DNA of 64,000 bases from Treponema sp. UBA4377. Lineage in GTDB: Bacteria; Spirochaetota; Spirochaetia; Treponematales; Treponemataceae. Below are positions 1 through 8,548 of this stretch, one piece after another. Where the stretch lies: assembly GCA_002391235.1 (NCBI GenBank), contig DGRX01000021.1, forward strand, positions 1 through 64,000, read 5' to 3'. Below the pieces are notes generated by a model, which was given only the letters and a program-made list of their open reading frames with translations, had not been told where the DNA came from and made no database searches. Each line of letters begins with the position of its first letter. Positions within the stretch are counted from its first letter, which is position 1. The translations under genes were made by a program, and so were the position numbers.

Positions 1-141
1 GTGAACCGGGCAAAAATGCTTTTGATGCAAAACCTAAAAATGACCGAGCAAGAGGCCCACCGCTACATCGAAAAAGAGGCGATGGACCGGGGCCAGAAAA
101 AAACCGCCGTCGCGGAAAACATTGTAAAGACTTACGGCTAA
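1..141 (+). CDS. ANTAR-domain response regulator, C-terminal part (5' end outside window)
   Basis: The frame is open from the first base to the TAA at 139-141 and encodes 46 residues. It matches the C-terminal half of an ANTAR RNA-binding domain: TEQEAHRYIEKEAM followed by a basic turn and a final helix ending KTYG. The ANTAR protein at 46342-46911 has the parallel stretch TEQQAHRYIEKQSM and ends KTYDL. ANTAR proteins bind hexaloop hairpins in nascent RNA and prevent termination. The gene runs convergently into gltD, and the neighbouring nitrogen genes carry ANTAR-type leaders, so it is the natural candidate for their regulator. The receiver part lies outside the window. Confidence 0.85.
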   Translation: MNRAKMLLMQNLKMTEQEAHRYIEKEAMDRGQKKTAVAENIVKTYG

Positions 142-159
142 AAGCGGCGCGCAAAAAAA

Positions 160-190
160 CGCGGCCCCAAAAAAGGCCGCGCCCGTTTTC
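160..190. terminator. Bidirectional terminator between ANTAR gene and gltD
   Basis: Stem CGCGGCC / GGCCGCG (160-166 with 175-181) around an A-rich loop. It is followed by a T-containing run on the + strand and preceded by an A run that becomes a T run on the other strand. It lies between two convergent genes. Confidence 0.75.
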
Positions 191-200
191 TAAAATCAAA

Positions 201-1790
201 TCACTTCATCAAAAACTTATCTATTTCTTGCGCGCATTCGCGGCCTTCCGAGATCGCCCAAACGACAAGCGATTGCCCGCGCCGCATGTCGCCTGCGCTA
301 AAAATTTTGTCGCGGGCGGTTTTGTATCCAGTCTCGGAACTGAACGAAGTTTCCGCGCGCTCACCGCTCAAAACTGTCGCCACAGTTCCCCGCTGGCCAA
401 GAGCGACTCCAAAGGCTTGGGCCGTGTACGGCTCGCAACCGGTAAAGCCGGCCGCAACAAGAAGCAAGTCGCATGGCAAAGTCTTTTCTGTTCCGGCGCG
501 CTCGACAAGTTCCCGTTTTCCGTCAATGTTTTTAAATTCAATTTGGATTGTCTTTACGGCGCTTATGCGGCCGGCTTGGCTTTGAACTTCCTTTACGGTA
601 GTTTCATAAACGCGCGGGTCATGGCCGAATTTCGCGATGGCTTCCTGCGCGCCGTAGTCGGTTTTTAGGACGCGCGGCCATTGCGGCCAAGGATTGTTGG
701 GCTGCCGCTCCGCAGGCGGGCAAGGCATCATTTCTATTTGCGTCACGCTGGAGGCGCCAAGTCGGATGGCCGTTCCCGCGCAATCGTTTCCTGTGTCGCC
801 GCCGCCTACGATGACCACGTTCTTTCCGGCAACCTCAACGCCGTAGCGCTCCAAAAGCATGCTGGCTATTTGCTCGTTGGCGGGAACAATGTTCACTTTT
901 TCCAGCGCCTCGCTTGTGGCGACGACGCATTTTGTGACCGCTTTTAAAAAGTCAACCGCGAACATCATTCCGCCGTCCGCTCCGCCGCGCGACTGCAAAA
1001 GACTTTCAATTCCGGCGGCGTTTAGGGAACGAGCTTTTTTCGCGCCGCAGCAAAGGGCCACGGCGTCGTAAGCGCTCGCTATGTGCTCGGCCGAAATGCT
1101 TTTTCCAACGTCGGCGTTAAAGACAAATTCCACGCCTTCCTCTTTCATAAGGCTGACGCGGCGCTCGACGATTTTTTTGTCCAGCTTCATGTTGGGGATT
1201 CCGTAAACCAAAAGGCCGCCGGCCCTGTCTTCGCGCTCGTAAACGGTGACGCTGTGGCCGCGGCGGTTAAGCCAGTCCGCGCACGCAAGGCCGGCCGGCC
1301 CCGCTCCGACCACCGCGATTTTTTTTCCGCTGCGGCTTGCGGGCTTTTGCGCCTTCATGTAGCCGGACGCGAAAGCCTTTTCGATTATGTAAAGCTCGTT
1401 GTCGTGAATCGTAACCGCGCCGGCGCCGCAAACAGGGTTTCCGCAATTGCATGCCTTTTCGCAAAGCGCGGGGCAAACGCGGCCTGTGAATTCAGGAAAG
1501 CTTGATGTCTTTAAAAGCCTCCAAGCGGCCATGTCGTACTGGCCCTTGTAAAGCGCGTCGTTCCATTCAGGAATGTAATTATGCAGCGGGCAGCCGGTGA
1601 CCATTCCCGCAAGCTTTATCGCGGACTGGCACATAGGAACGCCGCAATTCATGCAGCGCGCGGCTTGCTCGCGGCGGGCTTTGTCGTCCAACTTGGGATG
1701 GAATTCCAAAAAATTTTTTATTCGCTCCAAGGGCGGAACGTCGCCGTTTTCCATTCTATTGTATTCTAAAAATCCTGTCGCCTTTCCCAT
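201..1790 (-). CDS. gltD: Glutamate synthase small (beta) subunit
   Basis: 529 residues. It feeds electrons from NADPH through FAD and Fe-S centres to the large subunit, which makes two glutamates from glutamine and 2-oxoglutarate. The N-terminal cysteine clusters (C46, C49, C54, C67 and C106, C110, C114) are the Fe-S ligands of this family. The first Rossmann motif GAGPAG is at 162-167 and the second, VGGGDTGNDC, near 330. The start is the ATG at 1790 before MGKATGF. It lies 44 bp downstream of gltB on the same strand and is the last gene of asnB-gltB-gltD. It is slightly longer than E. coli GltD and nothing essential is missing. Confidence 0.95.
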   Translation of the reverse strand: MGKATGFLEYNRMENGDVPPLERIKNFLEFHPKLDDKARREQAARCMNCGVPMCQSAIKLAGMVTGCPLHNYIPEWNDALYKGQYDMAAWRLLKTSSFPEFTGRVCPALCEKACNCGNPVCGAGAVTIHDNELYIIEKAFASGYMKAQKPASRSGKKIAVVGAGPAGLACADWLNRRGHSVTVYEREDRAGGLLVYGIPNMKLDKKIVERRVSLMKEEGVEFVFNADVGKSISAEHIASAYDAVALCCGAKKARSLNAAGIESLLQSRGGADGGMMFAVDFLKAVTKCVVATSEALEKVNIVPANEQIASMLLERYGVEVAGKNVVIVGGGDTGNDCAGTAIRLGASSVTQIEMMPCPPAERQPNNPWPQWPRVLKTDYGAQEAIAKFGHDPRVYETTVKEVQSQAGRISAVKTIQIEFKNIDGKRELVERAGTEKTLPCDLLLVAAGFTGCEPYTAQAFGVALGQRGTVATVLSGERAETSFSSETGYKTARDKIFSAGDMRRGQSLVVWAISEGRECAQEIDKFLMK

Positions 1791-1834
1791 TTTTTTTCCT
1801 CCGTCAAATCGCCTGTCGCTTATGCCGCGGCCGC

Positions 1835-4800
1835 TTACGCCGTGATTTTTTTGAACGCCTCTAGCTTGGCTTCTTCTTCCGACGCGCCGTTTTTTTCTTG
1901 CGCGTAAATTTCTGTCACCACGCGCAAGTAGTCGTTTGGAATTATTTTCTTAAAGAGCCGCTTGCTCTTTTCCCAGTCCGCTAGGAGCGCCTTGGCTTTT
2001 TGCGAGCCTGTTTCGGCGGCGTGCTCTTCTATGAGCGAGCGCAAATTTTCTTCGTCGCTTTTGTCGCGCAAGGTTGTCGTGGCGTCGTCAAGGTCGTAGC
2101 TTTTTACTAGGCCGTGGTTGAGGCGCTTGTAAAGGTCATGCCTTTCGTCAAGAACATAAGCCACGCCGCCGCTCATTCCAGCGGCAAGGTTCCGGCCCGT
2201 CTCTCCCAGTATTACAGCCGTTCCGCCAGTCATGTATTCTAGGCCGTGGTCGCCGCAGCCTTCGACGACCGCCGTCGCGCCAGAGTTCCTGACGCAAAAG
2301 CGCTCGCCGGCAACGCCGTTGATGAAGGCCTTTCCGCTTGTGGCTCCAAAGAGCGCGACGTTTCCGATGATTATGTTTTGGTCGCTCTTTCCTTCAAAGC
2401 TGCCCGATTTTTTCACGACAAGCTTTCCGCCGCTAAGGCCCTTTCCAAAGTAATCGTTGGCCTCGCCTTCCAAGCGCAAGGCCAAACCTTTTGGAACAAA
2501 GGCGCCAAAGCTCTGGCCCGCTCCGCCAACGGCGCTCACGCAGTACGCGCCTTCTGAAATTTTCGAGGCGAAGCGTTTTTGAATTTCGCTTCCCAAAATC
2601 GTTCCAAAAGCGCGGTCTGTTGATTGAATTGCAATGGGGGAAGCCTCCCCCTCGCTCCCAAGTCCTCGCTTCGCTCCGGTCTTGTCCGCTGCCCCCTCTG
2701 CGGGGCCTCCCCGCAACGCCCCGTTTTCCAGCGCGGGAAGCAAAAGCTTTAAGTCCAAAGTTTTTTCCAAGCCAAAGTCGTATGGCTCGCGGCTCTTTTT
2801 CCAAGCCTCGGATTCGTCCTCGCGCGCAAGAACCCGGCTCAAGTCCAAAAGCCCCGCGCGCTTAAAGCCCTGCCTTTCCTTCATTTTAAGCAAGTCGCTG
2901 CGGCCGCACATTTGGTCAACCGAACGAAGTCCAAGGCGGGCCATGTATTCCCGCAATTCCTGCGCGATGAACTTCATGAAATTCTCAACATACTCAGGCT
3001 TTCCCGGAAAACGCGCGCGGAGCTTTTCGTTTTGCGTCGCCACGCCAAAGGGGCAAGTGTCCAAGTTGCAAACGCGCATCATCGCGCAGCCCATCGTTAT
3101 AAGCGGCGCGGTCGCAAAGCCAAACTCTTCGGCGCCAAGCAAGCAAGCAATGGCCACGTCGCGGCCGCTCATAAGCTTTCCGTCGGTTTCGATTACAACG
3201 CGGCCTCGCAAGCCGTTTTGAATCAATGTTTGGTGCGCCTCCGAAAGGCCCAGCTCCCAAGGCAAGCCCGCGTGATGTATTGAAGAAATCGGCGCGGCTC
3301 CAGTTCCGCCGTCGTGGCCGCTGATTAGTATTACTTGCGCTCCGGCCTTCGCAACGCCCGCCGCGATCGTTCCGACACCCGCCTCGCTTACAAGCTTTAC
3401 GCTGATGCGGGCGTCTCGGTTGGCGTTCTTTAAATCGTAAATCAATTGCGCCAAATCTTCTATTGAATAAATGTCGTGGTGCGGCGGCGGAGAAATCAAC
3501 GAAACGCCAGGAGTCGCAAGGCGGGTTTGCGCTATCCAAGGATAAACTTTTTTTCCAGGAAGGTGGCCGCCTTCGCCAGGCTTGGCTCCCTGCGCCATTT
3601 TGATTTGAATCTCCTTGGCGCTCAAAAGATATTCTTCGGTGACTCCAAAGCGGCCGCTCGCCACTTGCTTTATGGCGCTGTTGAATTCCGTTCCAAGGCG
3701 CTCAGGCTTTTCGCCGCCCTCACCGCTGTTTGACTTTCCGTGAAGATGGTTCATCGCGGCCGCCATGCACTTGTGGGCCTCCTCGCTAATCGAGCCGTAA
3801 GACATAGCGCCTGTCTTAAAGCGCTGGACGATTGAGTCGACGCTTTCCACTTCTTCCAAGGGAACGCCGCCGTCCGTCGCGAAATTAAAGTCCAGCATCG
3901 CGCGCAAAGTGTGCGGCCGCGCGTTGTCGTCAACCAAGGCCGTGTATTCCTTAAAGCGTTTGTAGTCTCCGTTCCTAGCGGCTTCTTGCAAGGCGATGAT
4001 TGTTTCAGGATTGTAAAGGTGGTCTTCGGCGTTGGGGCCGCGGCGGAATTTATGGAAGCCGACTGAGTCAAGGTGGGTGTTCATCGTAAGGCCCTTTTCG
4101 TTCCATGCCTGCTCGTGATGGTAGACGATGTCCTCTTCGATTTCCTTTAGCGTGATACCGCCAACGCGGCTTACCGTATTGGTGAAATATTTTTCTATCA
4201 CTTCCTGCGATATTCCGACAGCCTCAAAAATTTGCGCGGACTGGTAGGACTGAACGGCGCTGATTCCCATCTTGGCGCCGATTTTAACGATGCCGTCGAC
4301 AATCGCCTTGTTGTAGTCGTCAATCGCCGTGTGGTAGTCCTTGTCCAAAAGCTTTTGGTCAATAAGCTCGGCGATCGCTTCGTGCGCGAGGTATGGGTTG
4401 ACCGCGCGCGCTCCGTAGCCCAAGCACATCGCCGCTTGATGGACGTCGCGGACTTCGGCACTTTCCAAAATGATGGAAATCTTTGTCCTCTTTTTTTCGC
4501 GGATCAAAAATTGCTCAACGGCGCTCACAGCCAAAAGCGACGGAATGGCCGCATGGTCTTTATCCACGCCGCGGTCGCTCAAAATGATTATGTTGCAGCC
4601 TTGCCCGTAAGCGGCGATGATTTGATTGAAAAGGCTTTCAAGCGCGTCCGCCAATTTAATCTTGGCCGCGTCAACCAAAAGCGAAAGTTTTGTCGCCCGC
4701 AAGCCCGGCTGGTCCAAGACGGAAATTTTCAGCAAATCCGTTCCGGTTAAAATCGGATTGTTTATCTCAAGCGCTCGGCAGTTGGAGCCTTTCGCGTTTA

Positions 4801-6418
4801 AAATGTCGCCGTCAGTTCCGACATAAACCGTTGTGTCGGTTACGATTTTTTCGCGCAATGAATCAATCGGCGGATTTGTCACCTGCGCGAAAAGCTGCTT
4901 AAAGTAACTGTAAAGCGGCGGATGCTTGTCGCTCATGCAGGCAAGCGGCGTGTCGATTCCCATGGCGCCTGTCGGCTCCACTCCGTTTTTGGCCATCGGA
5001 AGGATCATCTCGTTAAGGTCTTCGTAGTTCCAGCCAAAAGCGCGGTAAAGGTGGTCCCTATCGTCTTGGCTTGAAACAGGAATTTTCTTGTTGGGGATTT
5101 TCAGGTCTGAAAGGCGTACAAGGTTTTGGTCAAGCCATTCTCCGTAAGGATGGGCGTTCGCGTAGCTTTGCTTTATCTCCTCGTCGCTGATCAAGCGCTT
5201 TTGAACGGTGTCAACAAGCAGCATTCGGCCTGGCATCAGCCGCGACTTTATCGCGATCTTTTCTTGCGGAACGTCAAGCGCGCCCACTTCGCTTGAAAGG
5301 ACAAGCAAATTGTCTTTTGTCACAAAGTAGCGGCTGGGCCTCAAGCCGTTTCGGTCAAGCGTGGCGCCAAGAATGTCTCCGTTCGAAAACAAAATCGCGG
5401 CCGGTCCGTCCCAAGGTTCCATCATCGTGGCCCAGTAATGGTAAAAGTCGCGCTTTTTTTCGCCAATGCTTTCGTCGCGCTTCCAAGGCTCTGGAATGCA
5501 AAGCATTACCGCGAGCGGAAGCGGAAGGCCGTTCATCACAAAGTATTCAAGTGTGTTGTCCAGCATCGCCGAATCGCTTCCGCTTGTGTCCACCTCGCCG
5601 CCGCGCGCTATCATTCTGTCAACGTTTCCGCGGATTGTGTTGATTTCGCCGTTATGCGCGATAAAGCGGTTGGGATGAGCGCGCTGCCAACTGGGCTGCG
5701 TGTTGGTGCTAAAGCGCGAGTGGACGATGGCAAGGCAAGACTTGAATTTTTCGTCCTGCAAGTCGCTGTAAAAGGCGCGGAGCTCTTTGACCAAAAACAT
5801 TCCCTTGTAAACAATCGTTCGCGACGAAAGCGAGCAAACGTATGTCTTTCCCTTGACTTCTTTTTCAAAGGCCAGACGAAGCGCGTAAAGCTTTTTGTCA
5901 AAATCCAGGCCTTGAGCGCAATCGCTCGGGCGCTCCACAAAGGCTTGCCAAATGGCTGGCATGCAGTCGCGCGCTTTTTGCCCAAGAACGGAAGCGTTTA
6001 CGGGAACATTTCGCCAGCCCAAAAATTTTAGGCCGCAAGAAGCCGCGTGTTTTTCAAAGCGCGCTTTTTCGCTTTTTAGCGAAGCGGCGTCGGACGGAAA
6101 AAAGATTTGCGCTATTCCGTAATCGCGCTCGCCGCCAATCGATTGGCAAGCCCGGCCGTTAGCCGCGACGATTTGGCCGCGCTTTGAAGCGTCTGAAAAA
6201 AATTCGTGTGATATTTGAACAAGTATTCCAACGCCGTCGCCTGTCTCGCCGCTCGCGTCCTTTCCGGCGCGGTGCTCAAGCTTTTCGACAATGCAAAGCG
6301 CCTTGTCAACGACGTCGCGGCTTTTTATTCCGTCAACGCTGACCACAGCGCCGATTCCGCAATTGTCATGCTCAAATGTCGGTTCGTACAAAGTCCGCTC
6401 GCTTCTCTCTGTCATCAT
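1835..6418 (-). CDS. gltB: Glutamate synthase large (alpha) subunit
   Basis: 1527 residues with the usual order: class II glutaminase, central domain, FMN/2-oxoglutarate domain and C-terminal beta-helix (GXGXG). The start is the ATG at 6418 (MMTERSERTLYEP), with AAGGAG a few bases upstream and 13 bp after asnB. The frame stays open further upstream but that part overlaps asnB. The catalytic Cys is C20 in DNCGIG, so a 19-residue propeptide would be removed. Fe-S cysteines follow in the MGCAMMRVCNLDTCPFGVATQ region. Residues about 1234-1261 are a low-complexity insert that other GltB proteins lack; it corresponds to the family A repeat at 2635-2720. Expression probably depends on the asnB leader. 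Confidence 0.95.
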   Translation of the reverse strand: MMTERSERTLYEPTFEHDNCGIGAVVSVDGIKSRDVVDKALCIVEKLEHRAGKDASGETGDGVGILVQISHEFFSDASKRGQIVAANGRACQSIGGERDYGIAQIFFPSDAASLKSEKARFEKHAASCGLKFLGWRNVPVNASVLGQKARDCMPAIWQAFVERPSDCAQGLDFDKKLYALRLAFEKEVKGKTYVCSLSSRTIVYKGMFLVKELRAFYSDLQDEKFKSCLAIVHSRFSTNTQPSWQRAHPNRFIAHNGEINTIRGNVDRMIARGGEVDTSGSDSAMLDNTLEYFVMNGLPLPLAVMLCIPEPWKRDESIGEKKRDFYHYWATMMEPWDGPAAILFSNGDILGATLDRNGLRPSRYFVTKDNLLVLSSEVGALDVPQEKIAIKSRLMPGRMLLVDTVQKRLISDEEIKQSYANAHPYGEWLDQNLVRLSDLKIPNKKIPVSSQDDRDHLYRAFGWNYEDLNEMILPMAKNGVEPTGAMGIDTPLACMSDKHPPLYSYFKQLFAQVTNPPIDSLREKIVTDTTVYVGTDGDILNAKGSNCRALEINNPILTGTDLLKISVLDQPGLRATKLSLLVDAAKIKLADALESLFNQIIAAYGQGCNIIILSDRGVDKDHAAIPSLLAVSAVEQFLIREKKRTKISIILESAEVRDVHQAAMCLGYGARAVNPYLAHEAIAELIDQKLLDKDYHTAIDDYNKAIVDGIVKIGAKMGISAVQSYQSAQIFEAVGISQEVIEKYFTNTVSRVGGITLKEIEEDIVYHHEQAWNEKGLTMNTHLDSVGFHKFRRGPNAEDHLYNPETIIALQEAARNGDYKRFKEYTALVDDNARPHTLRAMLDFNFATDGGVPLEEVESVDSIVQRFKTGAMSYGSISEEAHKCMAAAMNHLHGKSNSGEGGEKPERLGTEFNSAIKQVASGRFGVTEEYLLSAKEIQIKMAQGAKPGEGGHLPGKKVYPWIAQTRLATPGVSLISPPPHHDIYSIEDLAQLIYDLKNANRDARISVKLVSEAGVGTIAAGVAKAGAQVILISGHDGGTGAAPISSIHHAGLPWELGLSEAHQTLIQNGLRGRVVIETDGKLMSGRDVAIACLLGAEEFGFATAPLITMGCAMMRVCNLDTCPFGVATQNEKLRARFPGKPEYVENFMKFIAQELREYMARLGLRSVDQMCGRSDLLKMKERQGFKRAGLLDLSRVLAREDESEAWKKSREPYDFGLEKTLDLKLLLPALENGALRGGPAEGAADKTGAKRGLGSEGEASPIAIQSTDRAFGTILGSEIQKRFASKISEGAYCVSAVGGAGQSFGAFVPKGLALRLEGEANDYFGKGLSGGKLVVKKSGSFEGKSDQNIIIGNVALFGATSGKAFINGVAGERFCVRNSGATAVVEGCGDHGLEYMTGGTAVILGETGRNLAAGMSGGVAYVLDERHDLYKRLNHGLVKSYDLDDATTTLRDKSDEENLRSLIEEHAAETGSQKAKALLADWEKSKRLFKKIIPNDYLRVVTEIYAQEKNGASEEEAKLEAFKKITA
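2635..2720. repeat. Family A palindromic repeat inside gltB (antisense orientation)
   Basis: On the + strand it begins T-GGGGGAAGCCTCCCCC-TCGCT and ends CCCGCAACGCC. The asnB copy (7600-7680, read on the minus strand) shares both ends and the internal CCGCTRCCCCCTCTGCGGG. Here the element lies opposite to the gene. The gene reads its other strand as a Gly/Ala/Lys-rich linker between LENG and the conserved IQSTDRAFGT. Confidence 0.85.
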
Positions 6419-6431
6419 CGTGTTCTCCTTA

Positions 6432-8285
6432 TCAATACGCTTTGTCGTGAACTCCGGCGATCGCGCGGCCGGAAGGCTCGTCCATGTTTTTCCAAGCCGC
6501 GTCCCATTCAAGCGCCTTTGCGGTTGAGCAAGCGACGCCGGCTTCATGCGGAACGCAACGCGCGGCGCTGTCGCTGGGGAAAAGGCGGCTGTAAATCTCG
6601 CGGTAGTAGTATTCCTCTTTTGTCTTGGGCGGGTTTACTGGAAAGCGGTTTTCCCGGCGCTCGAATTCGGCGTCGCTGATTTTTCCTTCGGTCATCTTTT
6701 TTAGCGTGTCGATCCAGTTGTAGCCAACGCCGTCGGAAAACTGCTCCTTTTGCCTCCAGACAATTTCGGCCGGAAGCATGTCCTCAAAGGCCTTTCGCAA
6801 AATCCATTTTTCAATTCTTTGCTTTCCGTCGGGAAGCTTTATGTTCATTTTGTCGGAAGGGTTCAAGCGCATCGCGACGTCGATGAAGTCCTTGTCAAGA
6901 AAGGGGACGCGGCCTTCAACGCCCCAAGCCATAAGGGATTTGTTGGCCCTAAGGCAGTCGTAAAGGTGAAGCTTGCCCATCTTTCTTACAAGCTCTTCGT
7001 GGAACTCTTGGGCGTTGGGCGCCTTGTGGAAGTACAAGTAGCCGCCAAAAAGCTCGTCGCTTCCTTCGCCCGAAAGAACCATTTTTATTCCCATCGATTT
7101 TATGACGCGCGCCAAAAGATACATCGGAGTTGACGCGCGCACCGTTGTGATGTCGTATGTTTCTATGTGGTAGATTACGTCGGGAAGCGCGTCGAGCGCC
7201 TCTTGAATCGTAAAGTGAACTTCATGGTGAACCGTTCCAATATAGTCGGCGGCTTTTTGCGCGGCGATCAAATCGGGGCTTCCTTCCAAGCCTATCGCGA
7301 ACGAATGCAAGCGCGGCCACCAAGCGCCTTCCTTGCTGTCCGACTCGATTCTCTTTTTGGAATACTTTTGGGTGACCGCCGCGATGATGGAAGAGTCCAA
7401 GCCGCCGGAGAGCAAAACGCCGTAAGGAACGTCGCTCATAAGCTGCGCCTTTACCGCCGCGTCCAAGCCGTCGCGGACTTTTTCTATGACGGCGGGATTT
7501 ATGACCTGGCCCAAGGCGTCCGAGGCGCGCGCGGCGGACTTGACGCTGTCGAACGATTCCCAGTCGCGCTTGTACCAGCGGACAGGCTTTGAAAAGCAGG
7601 CGTTGCGGGCGGCGTTTGAGCCCGCAGAGGGGGTAGCGGAAGACGCGGCGGCGGCTGAAGCGAGGGGGAGGCTTCCCCCAGAAAACAAATAGCAGCCGTT
7701 TGGAAATTCTTCAATCGTTTGGCAGCCGCCTTCAAGCGCCTTTAGCTCGCTTGCGACATAGTAGCGGCCGGCCTTGTCCCAGCCCTGGTAAAGCGGAATC
7801 ACGCCGATTTGGTCTCGCGCCACAAGGTAAACGTCGCGCTCACTGTCGTAAAGCGCGAAGGCGAAAATTCCGGAAAGGCTTTCTATCATCGCCGAAAAAT
7901 CAGGCTGGCCGTCAACACCCGCGCTGTCGCGAAATTTTTTGTAAAGCGGAATAATCACTTCGCAATCGCTTCCCGTCCTAAAATTGTAGGAGCCGTTGAA
8001 CTGCGCGCGGATTTCCTTGTGGTTATAAATTTCTCCGTTGGCCGCAAGGATGATTTTTTGGTCGTCGCTTACAAGCGGCTGCTTTCCGCTAAGGGGGTCC
8101 ACGATGCTAAGGCGCTCGTGACTAAGAATCGCGTTTGGGCCAGTGTAAACGCCGCTCCAGTCCGGGCCGCGGTGACGAATTTTTTTTGACATTTCCAAAA
8201 CCTGCGCGCGAAGCTCTTCCTTTAGACCTTCCGCAATAGGGGCGCTTCCAGAGTTCAAGTCGAAACAACCAACAAATCCGCACAT
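6432..8285 (-). CDS. asnB: Glutamine-hydrolysing asparagine synthase
   Basis: 617 residues. It transfers glutamine amide nitrogen to aspartate with ATP. The N-terminal class II glutaminase has catalytic Cys2 (MCGFVG) and GEIYNH. The synthetase PP-loop LLSGGLDSS is near residue 291, and SGEGSDELFGGY follows. Residues about 203-228 are an Ala/Ser-rich insert between YLFSGG and KPVRWYKRDW, at the domain linker; this is a family A repeat. It is the first gene of asnB-gltB-gltD. No Shine-Dalgarno is next to the ATG; the only GGAGGTG is about 66 bases upstream, separated by a hairpin repeat. Confidence 0.93.
   Translation of the reverse strand: MCGFVGCFDLNSGSAPIAEGLKEELRAQVLEMSKKIRHRGPDWSGVYTGPNAILSHERLSIVDPLSGKQPLVSDDQKIILAANGEIYNHKEIRAQFNGSYNFRTGSDCEVIIPLYKKFRDSAGVDGQPDFSAMIESLSGIFAFALYDSERDVYLVARDQIGVIPLYQGWDKAGRYYVASELKALEGGCQTIEEFPNGCYLFSGGSLPLASAAAASSATPSAGSNAARNACFSKPVRWYKRDWESFDSVKSAARASDALGQVINPAVIEKVRDGLDAAVKAQLMSDVPYGVLLSGGLDSSIIAAVTQKYSKKRIESDSKEGAWWPRLHSFAIGLEGSPDLIAAQKAADYIGTVHHEVHFTIQEALDALPDVIYHIETYDITTVRASTPMYLLARVIKSMGIKMVLSGEGSDELFGGYLYFHKAPNAQEFHEELVRKMGKLHLYDCLRANKSLMAWGVEGRVPFLDKDFIDVAMRLNPSDKMNIKLPDGKQRIEKWILRKAFEDMLPAEIVWRQKEQFSDGVGYNWIDTLKKMTEGKISDAEFERRENRFPVNPPKTKEEYYYREIYSRLFPSDSAARCVPHEAGVACSTAKALEWDAAWKNMDEPSGRAIAGVHDKAY
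7600..7680. repeat. Family A palindromic repeat inside asnB (sense orientation)
   Basis: Read on the minus strand this is T-GGGGGAAGCCTCCCCC-TCGCT, a variable middle, then CCGCTACCCCCTCTGCGGG and a CCCGCAACGCC end. The first 22 and last 11 bases are the same as in the gltB copy, but the orientation relative to the gene is reversed. It encodes the SGGSLPLASAAAASSATPSA linker. Confidence 0.85.
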
Positions 8286-8291
8286 AATTAA

Positions 8292-8426
8292 AATAGCAAA
8301 ACCGTTAAGAAAAACAATTTTCCGCAGAAAATTGTTTTTTAGGTTTTACACACCTCCATTTCAAAGCGTTAATAGCAAATCCGTTAAGAAAAATGCGAGC
8401 AGCGCGCAGCATTTTTTAGGATTTAC
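8292..8426. repeat. Two tandem hairpin repeats (family C) in the asnB leader
   Basis: Copies at 8292-8349 and 8371-8426. Both start AATAGCAAAWCCGTTAAG, contain a hairpin and end TTTTTTAGGWTTTAC. The hairpin stems differ completely (ACAATTTTC/GAAAATTGT in one, AAAATGC/GCATTTT in the other) while the flanks are conserved. Read in the asnB direction each hairpin is followed by TTTTTCTTAACGG and would act as a terminator. The copy nearest the gene separates GGAGGTG (8351-8357) from the asnB start codon. Confidence 0.75.
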
Positions 8427-8433
8427 CAAATAC

Positions 8434-8500
8434 AAAAAAAGAGGCCGTAGACAGCGCCTCGCGTAAAAATGCGAAACGATATCTACGACCTCTTTGCCGT
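8434..8500 (-). promoter_or_regulatory. ANTAR-type antiterminator hairpin and terminator, asnB-gltBD leader
   Basis: In the RNA, ACGGC-AAAGAG-GTCGT (8500 to 8485) forms a 5-bp stem with a hexaloop that has A at position 1 and G at position 4, the known ANTAR recognition rule. The terminator GAGGTCGTAGA / TCTACGGCCTC followed by seven T (8492 down to 8434) starts exactly at loop position 4, so the two structures exclude each other. The hairpin begins about three bases after the predicted transcription start. Antitermination by an ANTAR protein is inferred. Confidence 0.75.
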
Positions 8501-8508
8501 GTTGCGGT

Positions 8509-8539
8509 ATTTATACCACAAACAGCGCGAAAATGTCAA
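8509..8539 (-). promoter_or_regulatory. Promoter of asnB-gltB-gltD
   Basis: TTGACA (8539-8534), an 18-bp spacer and TATAAAT (8515-8509) on the minus strand. The predicted start is near 8503. Confidence 0.8.
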
Positions 8540-8548
8540 GACACCATG

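Noticed and set aside
8330..8360. Six-codon leader peptide (MEVCKT) in the asnB leader
   Set aside because: It begins inside the GGAGG itself and has no run of regulatory codons. The displaced Shine-Dalgarno explains the sequence better.
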